Below are positions 43,008-55,353 of a stretch of 64,000 nucleotides of DNA, piece by piece. Position numbers and translations under genes: made by a program. The notes beneath the pieces were generated by a model that was given only the letters and a program-made list of their open reading frames with translations, ran no database searches and was not told the origin of the DNA. The stretch's first letter is position 1. Every line of letters starts with the position of its first letter. Source of the stretch: Agaricus subrufescens (taxonomy: Eukaryota; Basidiomycota; Agaricomycetes; Agaricales; Agaricaceae); assembly GCA_029945375.1 (NCBI GenBank), contig CM057063.1:1302001-1366000 (forward strand), given 5' to 3'.

Positions 43008-45681
43008 ATGACACTATCCTTCAAGGGACACACTGTAGTCATTACTGGTGCTGGTGGTGGCTTGGGCAAAGCGTACGTTTGTCCGGAACCCTCGCTGCCG
43101 TTACTATGCTTAGGTTCGGATCTTCCGCAACATCAGATACTCGCTATTGTTTGCGTCCCGAGGTGCAAACGTCGTCGTGAACGACTTCAATGCGGCTGCG
43201 GCTCAAAAAGTCGTTGATGAGATTACCGGGAGTGCGTAATTTGCTGTTGACCGTCACTGTGCCTCATAGCTCCTTTTTGGTGTTTAGCGGGCGGAAAGGC
43301 CGTTGTAAACACATCCTCTGTGGCCGATGGTGCCTCTGTAATCAAATCGGCTATCGACAATTTTGGGACCGTCACGATCCTCATCAACAATGCTGGTATC
43401 CTACGTGATAAAGGGTGAGAGCATGCGCTGGCAGAATGTCGTGTCGTTCATTGACGTCACCTGCTTTAGCTTCAAGAATATGTCGGAAAAGGAGTGGGAT
43501 CAAATTACTGAAGTTCATCTGAAAGGAGCCTTTTCTTGTACAAAGGCTGCCTGGCCTCATTTCCGCAAACAGAAGTTTGGTCGTGTAATTAATACTGCCA
43601 GCGCGGCTGGCCTTTATGGTGCGACTGTTTCCTAACTGTGGGTATGAGAAGCCCCTTGACCCGGTTGCAAACCTTCGTTTGTAGGTAATTTTGGACAGAC
43701 GAACTATAGTGCTGCGAAAATGGGTCTTGTCGGTTTCACGCTTACTCTGGCTCGCGAAGGTGTTAAATATAATATCAAGTCAACTGCTATCGCTCCCGTA
43801 TGCCGTTCTACCCACGAAAGAGACTGCGGGTTTCACTCATAGAGATATTTCCTAGATCGCTGCTTCAGGTATGACGGAAACAGTAATGCCTCCGGAGATG
43901 CTAGCCAACCTCGGCGTTCGTTTTTTTTCTTCTTGTTTTCTTGTGAAGAAGTCGCGAAGTGTTGACGAACCGTCATGCAGCCTGAATATGTCGTGCCTTT
44001 CGTGGCGGCGATTTGCCATCCTGAAGGGCCTGATGCCAGCGGCAAGATCTTTGAGGTCGGTGCTGGATATATCGCTGAAATTCGATGGGAAAGAAGCAAG
44101 GGAGCCATCTTCAAAACTGATGCCACATTTACGCCTACTGCAGTATGTTATGTTCCTTGCTTGGGTTTGCCTCTCTTTTCTCACTTAATCAGGTCAAGAC
44201 TAAATGGGACCAAGTTCGCGACTTTTCTGGAGCTAACCAGTGAGTTCCTAATTAGTGGTACACTAACTTTAATGACATCTCGCAGCCCTCAGTCCATGTC
44301 CGATGTCGATTCTCTGGTGTGTACCCGTGTCCGCTAAACGATTGCACTTCTAGTGTACTGATTGTGTATTTTTGTCAAGGGCTTGCTGGAGTCTGCTAAG
44401 AAGTCACCTCAGAACGTTCAATCTGGGCCAGAAGTTCGGTTTGATGGTCAAACTGTCATTGTCACTGGTGGTGGTTCGGGCCTCGGTCGATCTTATGCTT
44501 TGATGTACGCACGGCTTGGGGCAAACGTTGTGGTAAATGATGTCAGTGAAAAGGGAGCCCATTCCGTCGTTGCGGAGATAACTCAGGCAGGGGGAAATGC
44601 TATTCCCGCTGTGTGTTCTGTGGAAGAGGGTGAGAAGATTGCTCGACTTGCGGTAGAGAAGTTTGGGACTGTGCACGTATTGGTTGCGAATGCGGGTCTT
44701 TTGAGAGACAAATCGTTCCAGACCTTGTCAGAGCAGGACTGGGACCTCGTGCTTGCAGTGCACCTTCGGTATGTGTTGCGGTCTAGCCATTGAGGATTGA
44801 ATTCACTAATCCTCGTGTGTTGTAGCGGAACTTATAAGGTATCCATCTATCTTGAATCGAGATTTTGGGAATGCGCTATTTACACATGGGTGACTGTATA
44901 GTGTGCTCAGGCTCTATGGCCCATCTTCCAGAAGCAGAAGTATGGACGGATCGTCACGACTGCATCTCAAGTCGGCATCTGTATGTCTTTTTTGTCGAGT
45001 GAACTAGATTTATTCCTAACCCCCCCCCTTCTTTTTTCTAAATAGATGGTAATTTTGGTCAAGCCAATGTCGGTGGTTCGTTTTGGATGTCACAAAGGAT
45101 CCATTCTAATTTAATTCCAGTACTCCACGGCGAAAGCTGGTATCATTGGTTTGACTCGTTCGCTCGCCATTGAAGGTAAAAAGTATGATATCAAGGCCAA
45201 TGTCGTCGCGCCTGCCGCTGGTACGGCCATGACTAGTACCATCTGGCCACAGGAGATGGTTGATGCCTTCAAGCCTGAATATGTTACTCCCGTTGTTGGT
45301 TACCTCACAAGCAAAGGTATGGATTGTCGTGTATGATAAGCATGGGTTTTAACTGGCGGACGTGTCTTCAGATAACACGGATACGAGTGGTTGTCTGTTT
45401 GAGGTTTCTGGGGGTTGGGCTGCCCAGACTCGATGGCAACGTGCTGGTGGTCATGGTTTCCCTCATACCAAACCTTACACGCCTGAGGATGTTGTTGCAA
45501 AGTGGAGTGTCATCACCGATTTTGGTAACGTTTTCTCTCCAACACTTTAGGCCTGGAAAGCTGATCAATCCTATCAGATGACGGTCGTGCAACGAACCCT
45601 TCGACGACGACAGAAGCGATACAATCCATGGTCGAAAACTTTGACAATAAGGGTGATGAATCACCAAAGGCAAAATTGTAG
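43008..45681 (+). CDS. Peroxisomal MFE-2-type (3R)-hydroxyacyl-CoA dehydrogenase with two SDR domains, no hydratase domain
   Basis: Predicted enzyme oxidising (3R)-hydroxyacyl-CoA to 3-ketoacyl-CoA in peroxisomal beta-oxidation. Two short-chain dehydrogenase domains are in tandem. The first has [37 protein letters not shown] and catalytic YSAAK. The second has [37 protein letters not shown] and [19 protein letters not shown], whose Tyr starts an exon. The linker contains [17 protein letters not shown] and [17 protein letters not shown]. After a final intron the protein ends [11 protein letters not shown] is a canonical PTS1. Fungal Fox2 proteins usually carry a third, hydratase 2 domain at this end. 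Here the protein stops and the hydratase is a separate gene at 47267. The ATG at 43008 is preferred over 42978 because the SDR fold begins directly. Confidence 0.92.
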
Positions 45682-45944
45682 TAGTCCCTTGGATCAGTTT
45701 ACATTATCCTCTGCACTATTTTGTTATTACTTCACGAGCAATTCATGCATACAACTTGAAAGTTTCTCGAATTCAGCCACGTTGGAGGGGTATTTGTAAC
45801 AAAATTGAGGGAGGACAAAGTTTACGATCGCAACAAGAAAATTACGATGAGATTGGTATGTAAAGTTAGGTGAGAAACGACAAGCCCAGGATGAAAAAGG
45901 CAACCCAAGAGTATAGAGAAAAGTAGGTAAATAAAATGTCAAAT

Positions 45945-47097
45945 TCACATCTTTTTGGCTTCTTCGAGGGCATCCAGACGACTGACTTGGCGGTCCCTGA
46001 CAGCCTCTTGCCACCGTTGTAGCTTGGCAGTTTCATGCACTTGGAATCCGTATATCTTGGGCCTGTACCTCTCCGCTTTGAGCGCGACTTTTGAAGTGCT
46101 GATGTGATCGGTACTGCCTTCAGCTGGTTCAGGTTCTTCTCGAACTCTGCTTCTTCTGATCCTCCCGGCCTCTCCTATCGCTCCCGTGGTACTACCAATA
46201 CTAGGTGTCGCACCAGCGGCTGTGGCATTAGCAAGGGCATTCGGAGGTCCACCGAAATCTGCTGGACCACTTTTCGGTGGGATCAAGTTTGGATAGACCA
46301 AAAACAGAAGATGGGGGAAGGTGGTGCCAAAATACGCTCCATCAATACTACCATGTCGCGATGATTTTGGTGAATACAAGTCTTCACAGCGGCCGCAGTA
46401 GAGTTTGACGGATTTTTCGTATGGGATATCGGTTAAGCCGACTGGAAGGAGAGCTTGTGAGTTGCAGAGGACGCGTGGACATCGACCGAAATCGGCTCTT
46501 TTGTATTTTTCAATCTGTGGAGCCGGCTTGAAGATTGTATCTAATGACGATATGAGGGTACGGACATACCATTTTGGCAAGGCCGCGAGCTGTGACAATC
46601 CATCTTGCGTGGATCAGCCCGTATAACAATCTTGCCTGTACATCGAGCGATCCACGTAAACTGTCTTGAATATCATCATCTGTGATAACGCATGTTACGA
46701 GCCTTCTGACTTCTGACTGAAAGCCTGTGACGCACCAAGATTATCGGTGATCAGGTCTAGGGCTTGAGAGTAATTCGCGACCTCGTTGTTTAGGCCAGTT
46801 AGATTGAAGCGATCGAGGATAAAGTCTTCGTCAACTTCACAAAAATACTCGTTGCCTTTTGATGAGAGAAACCACGATATCCACTAACACGGAAATTCGA
46901 AAAATTGTTCGCTCTGACTTTTGGAGTGTGCCTTACTGAACTGAGATGCACGATCATTAAAACGTGGAGAGCGAAGACAGGTTGCAGGAATCGCATTACC
47001 TGGAGTAATCAGAGTCAGAACCTGTAGAGATTTCGTCCACTGCACAACGTCGGAGATCAGCAGATGAACGATACAGAAAACAAAAAGGCCTACTCAT
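45945..47097 (-). CDS. Casein kinase II regulatory (beta) subunit
   Basis: Predicted beta subunit of the CK2 holoenzyme. The proposed start at 47097 splits the second codon (ATG A / intron / TG GAC), giving [15 protein letters not shown]. The next exon starts [20 protein letters not shown], then [18 protein letters not shown] and [11 protein letters not shown]. Further exons follow: [39 protein letters not shown], then [19 protein letters not shown] and [20 protein letters not shown]. The four zinc-binding cysteines (CPRVLC and CGRC) are present. The C-terminal tail beyond the core is long and charged. It is divergent from the hydratase 2 gene, with 169 bp between start codons. Confidence 0.92.
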
Positions 47098-47266
47098 TTT
47101 GTCGGAGGGATAGAGGAGCGGAGAGGGAGTTGGGAGAACAGGCGGGTCCTAACCGAGTCGAGAACGAAGCAACAATGTGCGGATTACGTAAGGGGCGCGC
47201 CGCTGGGATGTCGCTGTGGTGCTCCGGACATGTGATTCAGCGGTTTGACCAGTGGCAACCACGGAC

Positions 47267-48632
47267 ATGTCCATCTACAAAAACCCAGACGCCTTTGCCG
47301 ACCCAGAGGACGCACAGATCGTCAAAGACGCAAAGAAGGAGCTCCAGAAGCCCACCTACTACACCTATACCGAGGTGCGCACCATATCTTGTCGTTGCGC
47401 TCAGGGGCTTACTCAGTACAGAGGGACGTGATCCTCTACAACCTGGGCATTGGTGCAACAGAGAAAGAGCTCCAATGGACTTATGAAAGTGATGATGAAT
47501 TTGGTGCTTTGCCAACGTTCGGTGTTTTACCGCAATTTCCCGCTACTACGGCCGTACCTCTTGACTTCCTTCCCAATTTTAATCTGGCAAGTACCCAAAA
47601 ACAGAACATACACTCTGATGCCTAACTCGTTGTGTTTTCATAGGCAAAATTGCTTCATGGCGAACAATACATGAGCATTAAGGCACCTATTCCGACCAAA
47701 GGTTCTCTTGTCACCGAGGCTCGGCACGTCATATCTCTCTCCAAACATAGCACAATCTGATATTAATCACGTTCTCAACAGGATCCTTGAAGTCCTTGAC
47801 AAAGGAAAGGCTGCAGCAGTCACTGCCATCGCCGAAACTAGGGACACTCAAACCGGACAACTTATCTTTGAAAACCAATCCACGGTATTCATTCGCGGTT
47901 CTGGCGGATTCGGCGGCAAGCGTGTCGGCAAGGGTAATAACGATCCTAACAAGTTTCAAAGTCGCAACTCACGCTCTCTCATACAGATAGAGGCCCGGCG
48001 ACCGCACCCAATACCCCTCCAAAACGTGCTCCGGACGCTGTCATTGAAGAGAAGACTAGCCCGACCCAGGCGGCCCTTTACCGGTAGGTTAATTTCACCG
48101 TGCCTCATGTTCTCCATTCTGATAAAAACATACTTTTCCCGTTCCCTAGCTTGAGCGGTGATCCAAATCCACTTCATGTAAGCACTTTGACACAGCCCGC
48201 CTCTATTGAGCTATACGCGTTATAGATTCTACCCGAGTTTGCTGCCATCGGTGGTTTTGACAAACCCATTCTTCACGGACTTTGCACCATGGGTATCGCC
48301 GCTAAACACGTTCTCAAAACTTACGGATCTTACAAGGATATCAAAGTTCGGTACGTCAAATCAACACGAGGAATGGAGATTCTTATCCATCCTGATGAAA
48401 TGACGCATATAGCTTTGCTGGCGTCGTCTTCCCTGGAGAGACCATTGTCACTGAAATGTGGAAGGAGGGTCCCAGAGTTATTTTTAGTGAGTGACATCCG
48501 ATATGAGTCATTGTTCAGTATTCCGGTGTCCTAATACTGCGCCTTTTAGCTGTTAAGGTTAAGGAGCGCAACTCCCCTGCATTGGCTGCCGCAGCTGTGA
48601 CATTAGCACAGGATCCAGGGGCGAAGCTCTAG
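47267..48632 (+). CDS. Stand-alone peroxisomal enoyl-CoA hydratase 2 (MaoC-like, hot-dog fold)
   Basis: Predicted hydratase converting trans-2-enoyl-CoA to (3R)-hydroxyacyl-CoA, the substrate of the MFE-2 dehydrogenase upstream. The ATG at 47267 starts [17 protein letters not shown]. An intron later, [19 protein letters not shown] is the usual start of the hydratase 2 fold. LNPDFLP-like, [18 protein letters not shown] and [20 protein letters not shown] segments follow. The catalytic signature is split by an intron: [12 protein letters not shown] then [18 protein letters not shown], with Asp and His of DPNPLH expected at the active site. [19 protein letters not shown] and the end [17 protein letters not shown] follow. 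The terminal AKL is a PTS1. In most fungi this domain is fused behind the two SDR domains of Fox2/MFE-2; here it is a separate gene about 1.6 kb downstream. Confidence 0.92.
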
Positions 48633-49665
48633 GAGTTTTATTATATCTCATTTGATGAACCGTGAGCACGTACAGTCATTGGAAATATCACAATCTGTAC
48701 TCTCACTCCCTGGATCTAAATGCCGTTTTGCCTTTCCTCATTTTTAAATTTTTTTCCTACGGAAATGAACGTGGAATTACAGAGAGTGTTTTTTTTGGGT
48801 CTACCACCATGCGGCCAATCGAGCCTTCAAAAAAAGACCTATGCTCGTCTACTCGAGGCACGTAAAAATAAGATGTCCCTGTCAATGTAACTGGCTTCTC
48901 GCACGAAGAGCGGGAAACCGGAAGTAAGATACATATCAACTTAAGGAAAGCTCAAAGAGAATGCCAATTAAGTCCAATACACAGCCTGTTCCACCTGACC
49001 CACCCGTCGTTATTGTTGGTTCTCAACAGCAGTTTTTTATCTGCTTCTAACTCCATCATATCAGGTTTATATAGATTCAACAAATATGACCGCACAGGCA
49101 AAGGAAATCCCCGGGGTGACACACTAAACTCCTAATGGGAACGAAGGGTTTAAATTATGAGGAACCGATCAACATGTAGCTGTTTCTCATAGATGGGCAG
49201 AGCGCATGGTACTACGGTAGATCTCTCAACCCTTGTGACCACGACGAACTGGAATAGTGTCGGATGTCGGCTGCGAGATCTTGCGAGTAGGGAACCTGCG
49301 ATTCTGCGATTCTGCGCTATTAATCTTCTGATTGGTGACATGATAGGTCTATAAATTGTCTACGGATCTAAAAAAAAAGAGACATGATGTCCTAGGAGAT
49401 GCCATGAGAAGACACGTCGGTGTGAAAATACTCTGGATTTAAACAATCAGAAAAACAGTACCAAAATAGACAAGAATCGTTATTTCATGGGTGCATGATG
49501 CCTCAATGCACCGGGCTTATTAAAAACTGTAAATATTCACGGCAAAGACAAAGAACTATTCTAAAGAAACGAAGGTATAAATAATAAAATAATCCGGGTG
49601 GGGTATCACGTTGGTATCACATTAAGGACATAGCGCGGCCAGACCATCGCTACCTATCAACCGTG
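48633..49665. other. Intergenic region without a supported gene
   Basis: Between the convergent hydratase and Ca2+/H+ exchanger genes. No open frame with recognisable features. Short A/T runs (for example near 48748 and 49370) are the only notable composition. Confidence 0.5.
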
Positions 49666-52333
49666 TCAGCCTGGTAGTCTCTTGCATTTTCCGAAGAACT
49701 CACCTGGATAGAACCAGAACGTTAAAGCGATGATGACATAAAGAGCTAAGGGATCAAATTGTCAGAAAATCCGAGTGTTCCATGAGTCAAAATTGCACTA
49801 ACTCATTAACAAGAACCCTTCCATCCAATTTGATTTTCCATCTTGAAGAGAATAGTTAACGATCAAAACTATCCATGGTTGAATAAGTAACGGATCGATA
49901 AATTAAAGATTGAAATAGAACATACCAGTGAAGAAAAGTACTATGGACTCGTAGGGATCAAACAAGAGAGACATCGGTTTACCCATTATCCAACCTAGCG
50001 TGACAATGAAGCTAGAAGGGACAATTAGAACCTCATGCGAATGAAATCACCCTCCCCACTTACGGTATCACAAAGAGAGCGATTTGCTATGACAATAAAC
50101 TTAACAATATTCCCAAATAATCAACAAAGTCCAGGAACTTACAAGACTGGATCCCGCAGCGACACTCAAACTCAAGTTCAACTTGTCTTTGACAGAAACA
50201 GTAACAGCAGTGACATGTTCTGGGTATCGTATGAGTACTAGATGTATATCATGTGTCGAAAAACCCACCTGCAGCATTACCAACTATTGGTAGGAGAATA
50301 ATACCAACGAATTCAGTGCCGACATGACCTTGCTCAACTAAGCCTTGTATCGAGTCAACGAGCCATTCAGCCGTAACTGCCACAAGCTGAACAAGAGATA
50401 TCCTGTTAGAGGGTATCAATGTCATGAAGAGGAACTCGTCACATACCACCGTAACAACCACGAGGAGACCAATTGTAACGTAGATATTCAATGTTGGTGT
50501 TTCTTCATCGCTCTCTACTGATTGGGATTCCTCATCCTTAGCAGCGGCTTGGTCTGCACCCTCCTTCTCATTTTTGGGACCTGCTGACTTTTTGCTTCGT
50601 CGAGCATACCGAGTCGAGTGAAAGACTTGCGACGAGTTGTCTTCGAACATCTCGGCATGGGAATACAGCTGGAAAAGTAGGTATGCGCCATAGACTGTGG
50701 TAAACCATGTGTCAACAACGCTTTCGGCGCAGATGTGTAGAGACAATGCTAACTGATTAGGAGTATAATGGCTGTCTAAAGGACGGGCAATGTCAGTGAA
50801 ACAATTATCTAAACTCGTAATACAACTTACTCCACGGCTCACAGACAGGATGGCATTAATTTCGGGTTGTTGTTGAAGCCCCGAAGAAAAGTGGAACGCA
50901 GCGGGTAACAGCACAGCAATAACACTGATCGTCAAGAGTGACGCATTCAATTGAGAAGCACCTTCATCAGCCGGATATCTTAGCATTCACAAAATTTAGT
51001 TTTGAACAAATGAACGCACTAGCACCAAAGCCTTGCTCTGAGTATTTGATACCACCAGCGAAGAAACACATTCCGAGGACCAACACTAATGAACAGCATA
51101 TGAGCGAACATGAAAACGGTCATAAAACGCAGTTCATACACAAGTTGCTCAGAATAGATCCTACCACTGTCGAGAGAACATGAGGTCAGTAACCAGGAGA
51201 TGTATTAGCGGTTAAACACGTGGCCGAAGACTTGAAACCTCAAGGGTTCACAGATCTCGTACGACGATATTAAGCATGACTTACACGATGCCTGTACGAT
51301 ACGGATCTGACACTGCGCAAGTGCTATAATCTGTTTGCAGGATTTAACTTTCAGAGATGCAAAAGTGATCGAATTGTCACTTACGGCAACAATAAGTTCA
51401 ACACTGATCAAGGGAATGAAATCAGGTTCAATCAATTGCGCACATCACTTAAGATGACTTACGCGTTTCCCTGCAAACATTTCATGTCAGCATTACATCA
51501 CCCGCATATAACAACGGAATGCCTCACCAAAGTGGCATTCAAGAGGCCTGCGAGTGTCTGGCCAACTCGAAGCGACAACTCTTCCGTAGCGAAACCCAGT
51601 AACTAAAAACAGACAAACAAAACAATTGGTTCCCATGGTCCCCGTATTCAAAAAAAGTGAGACTGCGAACCTTCGCTAGGGGGATGATTGCAAGAAAAGA
51701 AACTGCATATGATCGTTGTCAAGAATGAAAATACGTGTCACGATGCTCCACGATCACTTACAGACAAAGACCAGTGTGTCTTTATTGCTATTGGAGGCGG
51801 GAAAGGCAAAATGGAAGGCCCACTATAGGAGAAATGAGGTCAACGGTCGTGTTCATAGGATGCTAGACAAGGCACTTGCCGAAATCGGTATGAAGACGAG
51901 GAGAATGTTGAGATCTTTATCGCCAACGATTATTAACCATACACTCTCGGAGAAAAAAAATGAATGACTGACAGCTCGCACAAACGATTGCTTTGAGGCT
52001 CTGCATAACAGTAGGTGCTTTCCCGACTTTCCTTTCGGGTACTGTCAGCGTCAACACTGCCCCTCGCAACTTGCCCCAATTCATTGCACCACGATTCCCA
52101 ACCATGTCACCGTTGGAGCCCAATGTGGGGTCAGCGTTGGCAGTGCGTCTCCTCATACGAGAATCAGTTGAGTCGTGTCTGTGCGAATGGTCTTGAAGTA
52201 GGGATGCAACTTCTCCGACTTTATGCTCAGCAGCAGTTGGGTGTTGTTGGTCGAGGGGAGCACTAGACGAAATCGTGCGTTCTACGCCATCAGTTCCATC
52301 TGAAGAATTCTCTGAGCGACTAGAGTCAACCAT
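49666..52333 (-). CDS. Vacuolar Ca2+/H+ exchanger (CAX/VCX1 family)
   Basis: Predicted multi-span antiporter moving Ca2+ into the vacuole against H+. The ATG at 52333 opens a disordered, Ser-rich cytosolic N-terminus. Exons then give LNILLVFIPIS, WAFHFAFPASNSNKDTLVFV, LAIIPLAK, LGFATEELSLRVGQTLAGLL and NAT.GNAxELIVA (the first conserved cation-binding repeat). QIRIVQAS, ASQLNASLLTISVIAVLLPA and an acidic loop (EEGADQAAAKDEESQ-type region, about 50510-50580) follow. LVAVTAEWLVDSIQGLVEQG and then GIILLPIVGNAA / EHVTAVTVSVKDKLNLSLSV form the second repeat. The end runs TLGWIMGKPMSLLFDPYESI, NYSLQDGKSNWMEGFLLM, ALTFWFYPG and stops at 49666. Many introns; the one at 51823-51879 is GC-AG. Confidence 0.88.
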
Positions 52334-52986
52334 GTTTGTGGGTAGTCAGGCGAGTAAGAGGAGAAAGTAAGGCCTGTAGGGAATGAGGCTAAGGAAGGAA
52401 TGACGAGGATAAAGAAGGAATGGCGATAATAAGATGGCTTTATATGCTATTGCGTCAGTGAGTATTAGGGTTTAGTGGGGTCTCTGGCGGAAACAGCGCC
52501 GCTGTGCGTGTATGTCCAGGCACGTGCTGACGGACACTGCCTCGTCTATGGAAGATCATATCTCACAAACACGACATATCCGACCTCACGCCGCATCAAT
52601 GCGCCTTGACCATTTATGCACACGCTACAAAACGCTTCTATTGCGTACTCTAAAAATACAATTGACATGGTATGCGCTAAAATATTGATGGATAAAATGA
52701 TGACCTTGACGCTTAAGAAACAAAAACATATAACAAAAGAAGAAAAAAAAAACAAAAAGCATAAAGCAAGAGGTTGAATAAATATATAAACCACAGCCCA
52801 AGAGACAACGAGACAAGCTTAGAACGAAAATCCGAATGAAGGAATGCAGTGCCTGTCATAGGACTATAGGACTGCGCTTCGGTTAGTCTATTTTGTGCAT
52901 TACTTTTGTCGGCGGCCGAGCACGGCATTTTGTGGTATTGGTCATTGAAGGGGGTAAATGAGTAAATAAACAGCCTGGCACTTAGC

Positions 52987-55353
52987 TCATCCCTGGTACG
53001 CGAAAGAAACGGCACCATACAGCCCGTCCTCGCGTCCAAGCATGCCATAGCCATGAAGAACCTGCCATCATCATAAATCAGCCGAGCAAGGAGTCCAGTC
53101 TCAACGATCGGCGTACCTCCATTTTCCGGGCATGCCAACCAGTTCCGCTGCTGACATTCCCGTTTGAAGCGGACAGACGTTCCATTTCAATGCGGTAAGG
53201 ATGATCAGGCGGTAGGTCTCGCTTAAGAACGCTTCCCGTTTCCGTTCCTGGTTCCGCTACCCAAGTACATGCCGTATCGACGTACCAACCGCGGCCACCT
53301 TTGCTCCTAATTATGCGCCAGGCACCAGCCCCAACACCCAGAGCACCCAGCATAGCAGGAGAAAGTTCGACCACGCGTAGTCGCGTTCGAGGAGGCAAAG
53401 CAACGTTATTCCCAGTGACACTAAACGAAAACGGTGGGGTCGCAAGAGGACGAATGAGGTGCGTATGCAGGTTGGTGACCGCGTTTCGAGGAGTCGACCC
53501 GCTGCTAGGACGCAAAAGTACATCAAGCTCAGGCGAGGTGCTGATCAAAGTCAAGACCTCGACATTCGGTGCCTTCTCGATCATGAACTTTTGAATAACT
53601 TTGAGTTCAAGACGAGACAGATACGAGAGTCCAAGAGAACGCAGTTTCAATTGAGGCTTGAAACGCTCGAGAATCTCCTTGGTCAGTGGCGCACCAGAGA
53701 GGTCAAGATATTGCAGTTCGCCACTCAAGAAACACGGAGCCTCCGATACAATTCCATACAAATCCTCCTGAGTCAAAGGAGATAAGTAAGTCATATCACA
53801 GTACAGATTCAGCTCCGTCAAGCGTGCCGTGACCGGCGAGCTGACCAGCAAATCCCGAATACTCTCACCAGTGAGTCTAACACACCGAGCGAGTGCGAGG
53901 GACCTGAGCCGGACAGTGGGAGACTGCGCCAGAGCGCCCAAGATATCAGGGGTTACACGAGTACCCGAGAGGTCAAGGTGGGTGAGGGAGGGGAAAGCTA
54001 AGAGAAAGGGGCCTAGGTAACGTGGCAAGATAGACTTGACGCCCCTCATACCAAGACGTTGAAGACCCGGAAAGGACAACGGTTCCTCGGCGAAACGAAT
54101 GCGGCGATTCCTTCGGCTTTCCATATCGTCATCAAACCCGGTCTCGGAGTGTATGAGATGGGCGTTGACAAACTCATTGAACGCATTGACGAAAACAGCA
54201 CTGACACAGCCGGTCAAGTCGACGGCCTCAAGATCTTTGCATTCCCTTCTGCGGTCATGATCTTCTTCCTCGGCGTCGGAAAGATCAGCGAAGGAACGTC
54301 CACGCGAGGGACGGCCCCGGCCTCCCGAAGGAGCGCCACGAAGGAACAACTCGTTTAAGACAGGGAGAGTCAGGGCACCATCCATGTATTCCGTTGCACC
54401 GAATGCGGTCAAATTGGGCATTTCCTGAGAAGGGTGGTATAAGCGAATTGGGTTTTCGAAGATATTTATAGCGCGACTGCGTACCTTCAGGATAGCCTCT
54501 ACGCGATCACCGGTAACAAAACGGCTGTTGACACCCTCTTCAACAGAACGACGCATTCCAATAGTGCGGAAGTGGTTGAAATCAAGACGCTGAACATAAC
54601 GGCCCGGACGAGTGTCCTTCGGGATAGGCACTAAACCGACGAATAAGCATGTAATGGGAAGAAAAGATAGGAAGCCGACATACCGTAAACACCAGGTGCC
54701 CTCCTGTCTAAAACATCTTGAATAGCTGCGTTGATTGAACGCAAGATTTTCCACCGCGCAGGAGACTTGCTTTTCGGCCGTATACGTCTCGGGCTGGGGT
54801 TGCGAGACGGTACCGGAGACAGAAGCTCCGGAATGATACCATTGTCGGGCGGGTCGAGAGTGTCCAACAAACTAGCCTGTAATTTGAGGGCTGCATCCTT
54901 GTCCGACGCGAAGGTAGCGACATCCGCTACGGCGCGGGCAGCCGCTTGGATGGACTTGCCCATGACGGAATCGACGGTTTCCTCTTCATAGTTCCAAGCA
55001 ATCTCCTCTACGAGGGAAAGCCATGTGCGTGGAAGGCGAACCTCGAGGCTAGAGTAGAGGGAAGGGGTAAAGATAATGATAGACTGTGGTAAGAATAGAA
55101 CATACCGCTTCCACAGCCAGGGCTTCGCAGCTTCGAACCAGGCATGGTTCACGAGACAGAGGTTGGCGAGGGTTCTGCGAACAGTGGGTTCCGGCCAATG
55201 AGGCTGGGGAGAGGAAGAGGGGTAGGCAACGGGGACCCCGACGGCGTTGGTTATGAGGGGGTCGAGAGAAGATATCGCGGGAGGGAGGCCCGCATCATAG
55301 ATATGGGAGCAGATAGCGTCAAGAAGTTCAGAGGGGTAGACGAAGATAGACAT
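52987..55353 (-). CDS. F-box / leucine-rich-repeat protein
   Basis: Predicted substrate-recognition protein of an SCF-type ubiquitin ligase, by architecture. The ATG at 55353 (MSIFVYPSELLDAICSHIYD) begins an F-box-like motif; LANLCLVNHAWFEAAKPWLW completes it after a Pro-rich insertion. An exon with Arg/Ser-rich sequence (SRNPSPRRIRPKSKSPAR) precedes LVPIPKDTRPGRYVQRLDFN. Leucine-rich repeats follow: LPVLNELFLRG, LEAVDLTGCVSAVFVNAFN, FPSLTHLDLSGTRVTPDILG, LRSLALARCVRLTGESIRDL, ELQYLDLSGAPLTKEILERF and LRSLGLSYLSRLELKVIQKF. A short last exon gives VLHGYGMLGREDGLYGAVSF before the stop at 52987. The target is unknown. Confidence 0.82.

Noticed and set aside
53301..54358. Several + strand open frames opposite the F-box/LRR gene
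   Set aside because: Antisense shadows of the LRR coding exons; the - strand frame has clear leucine-rich repeats and proper splice signals.
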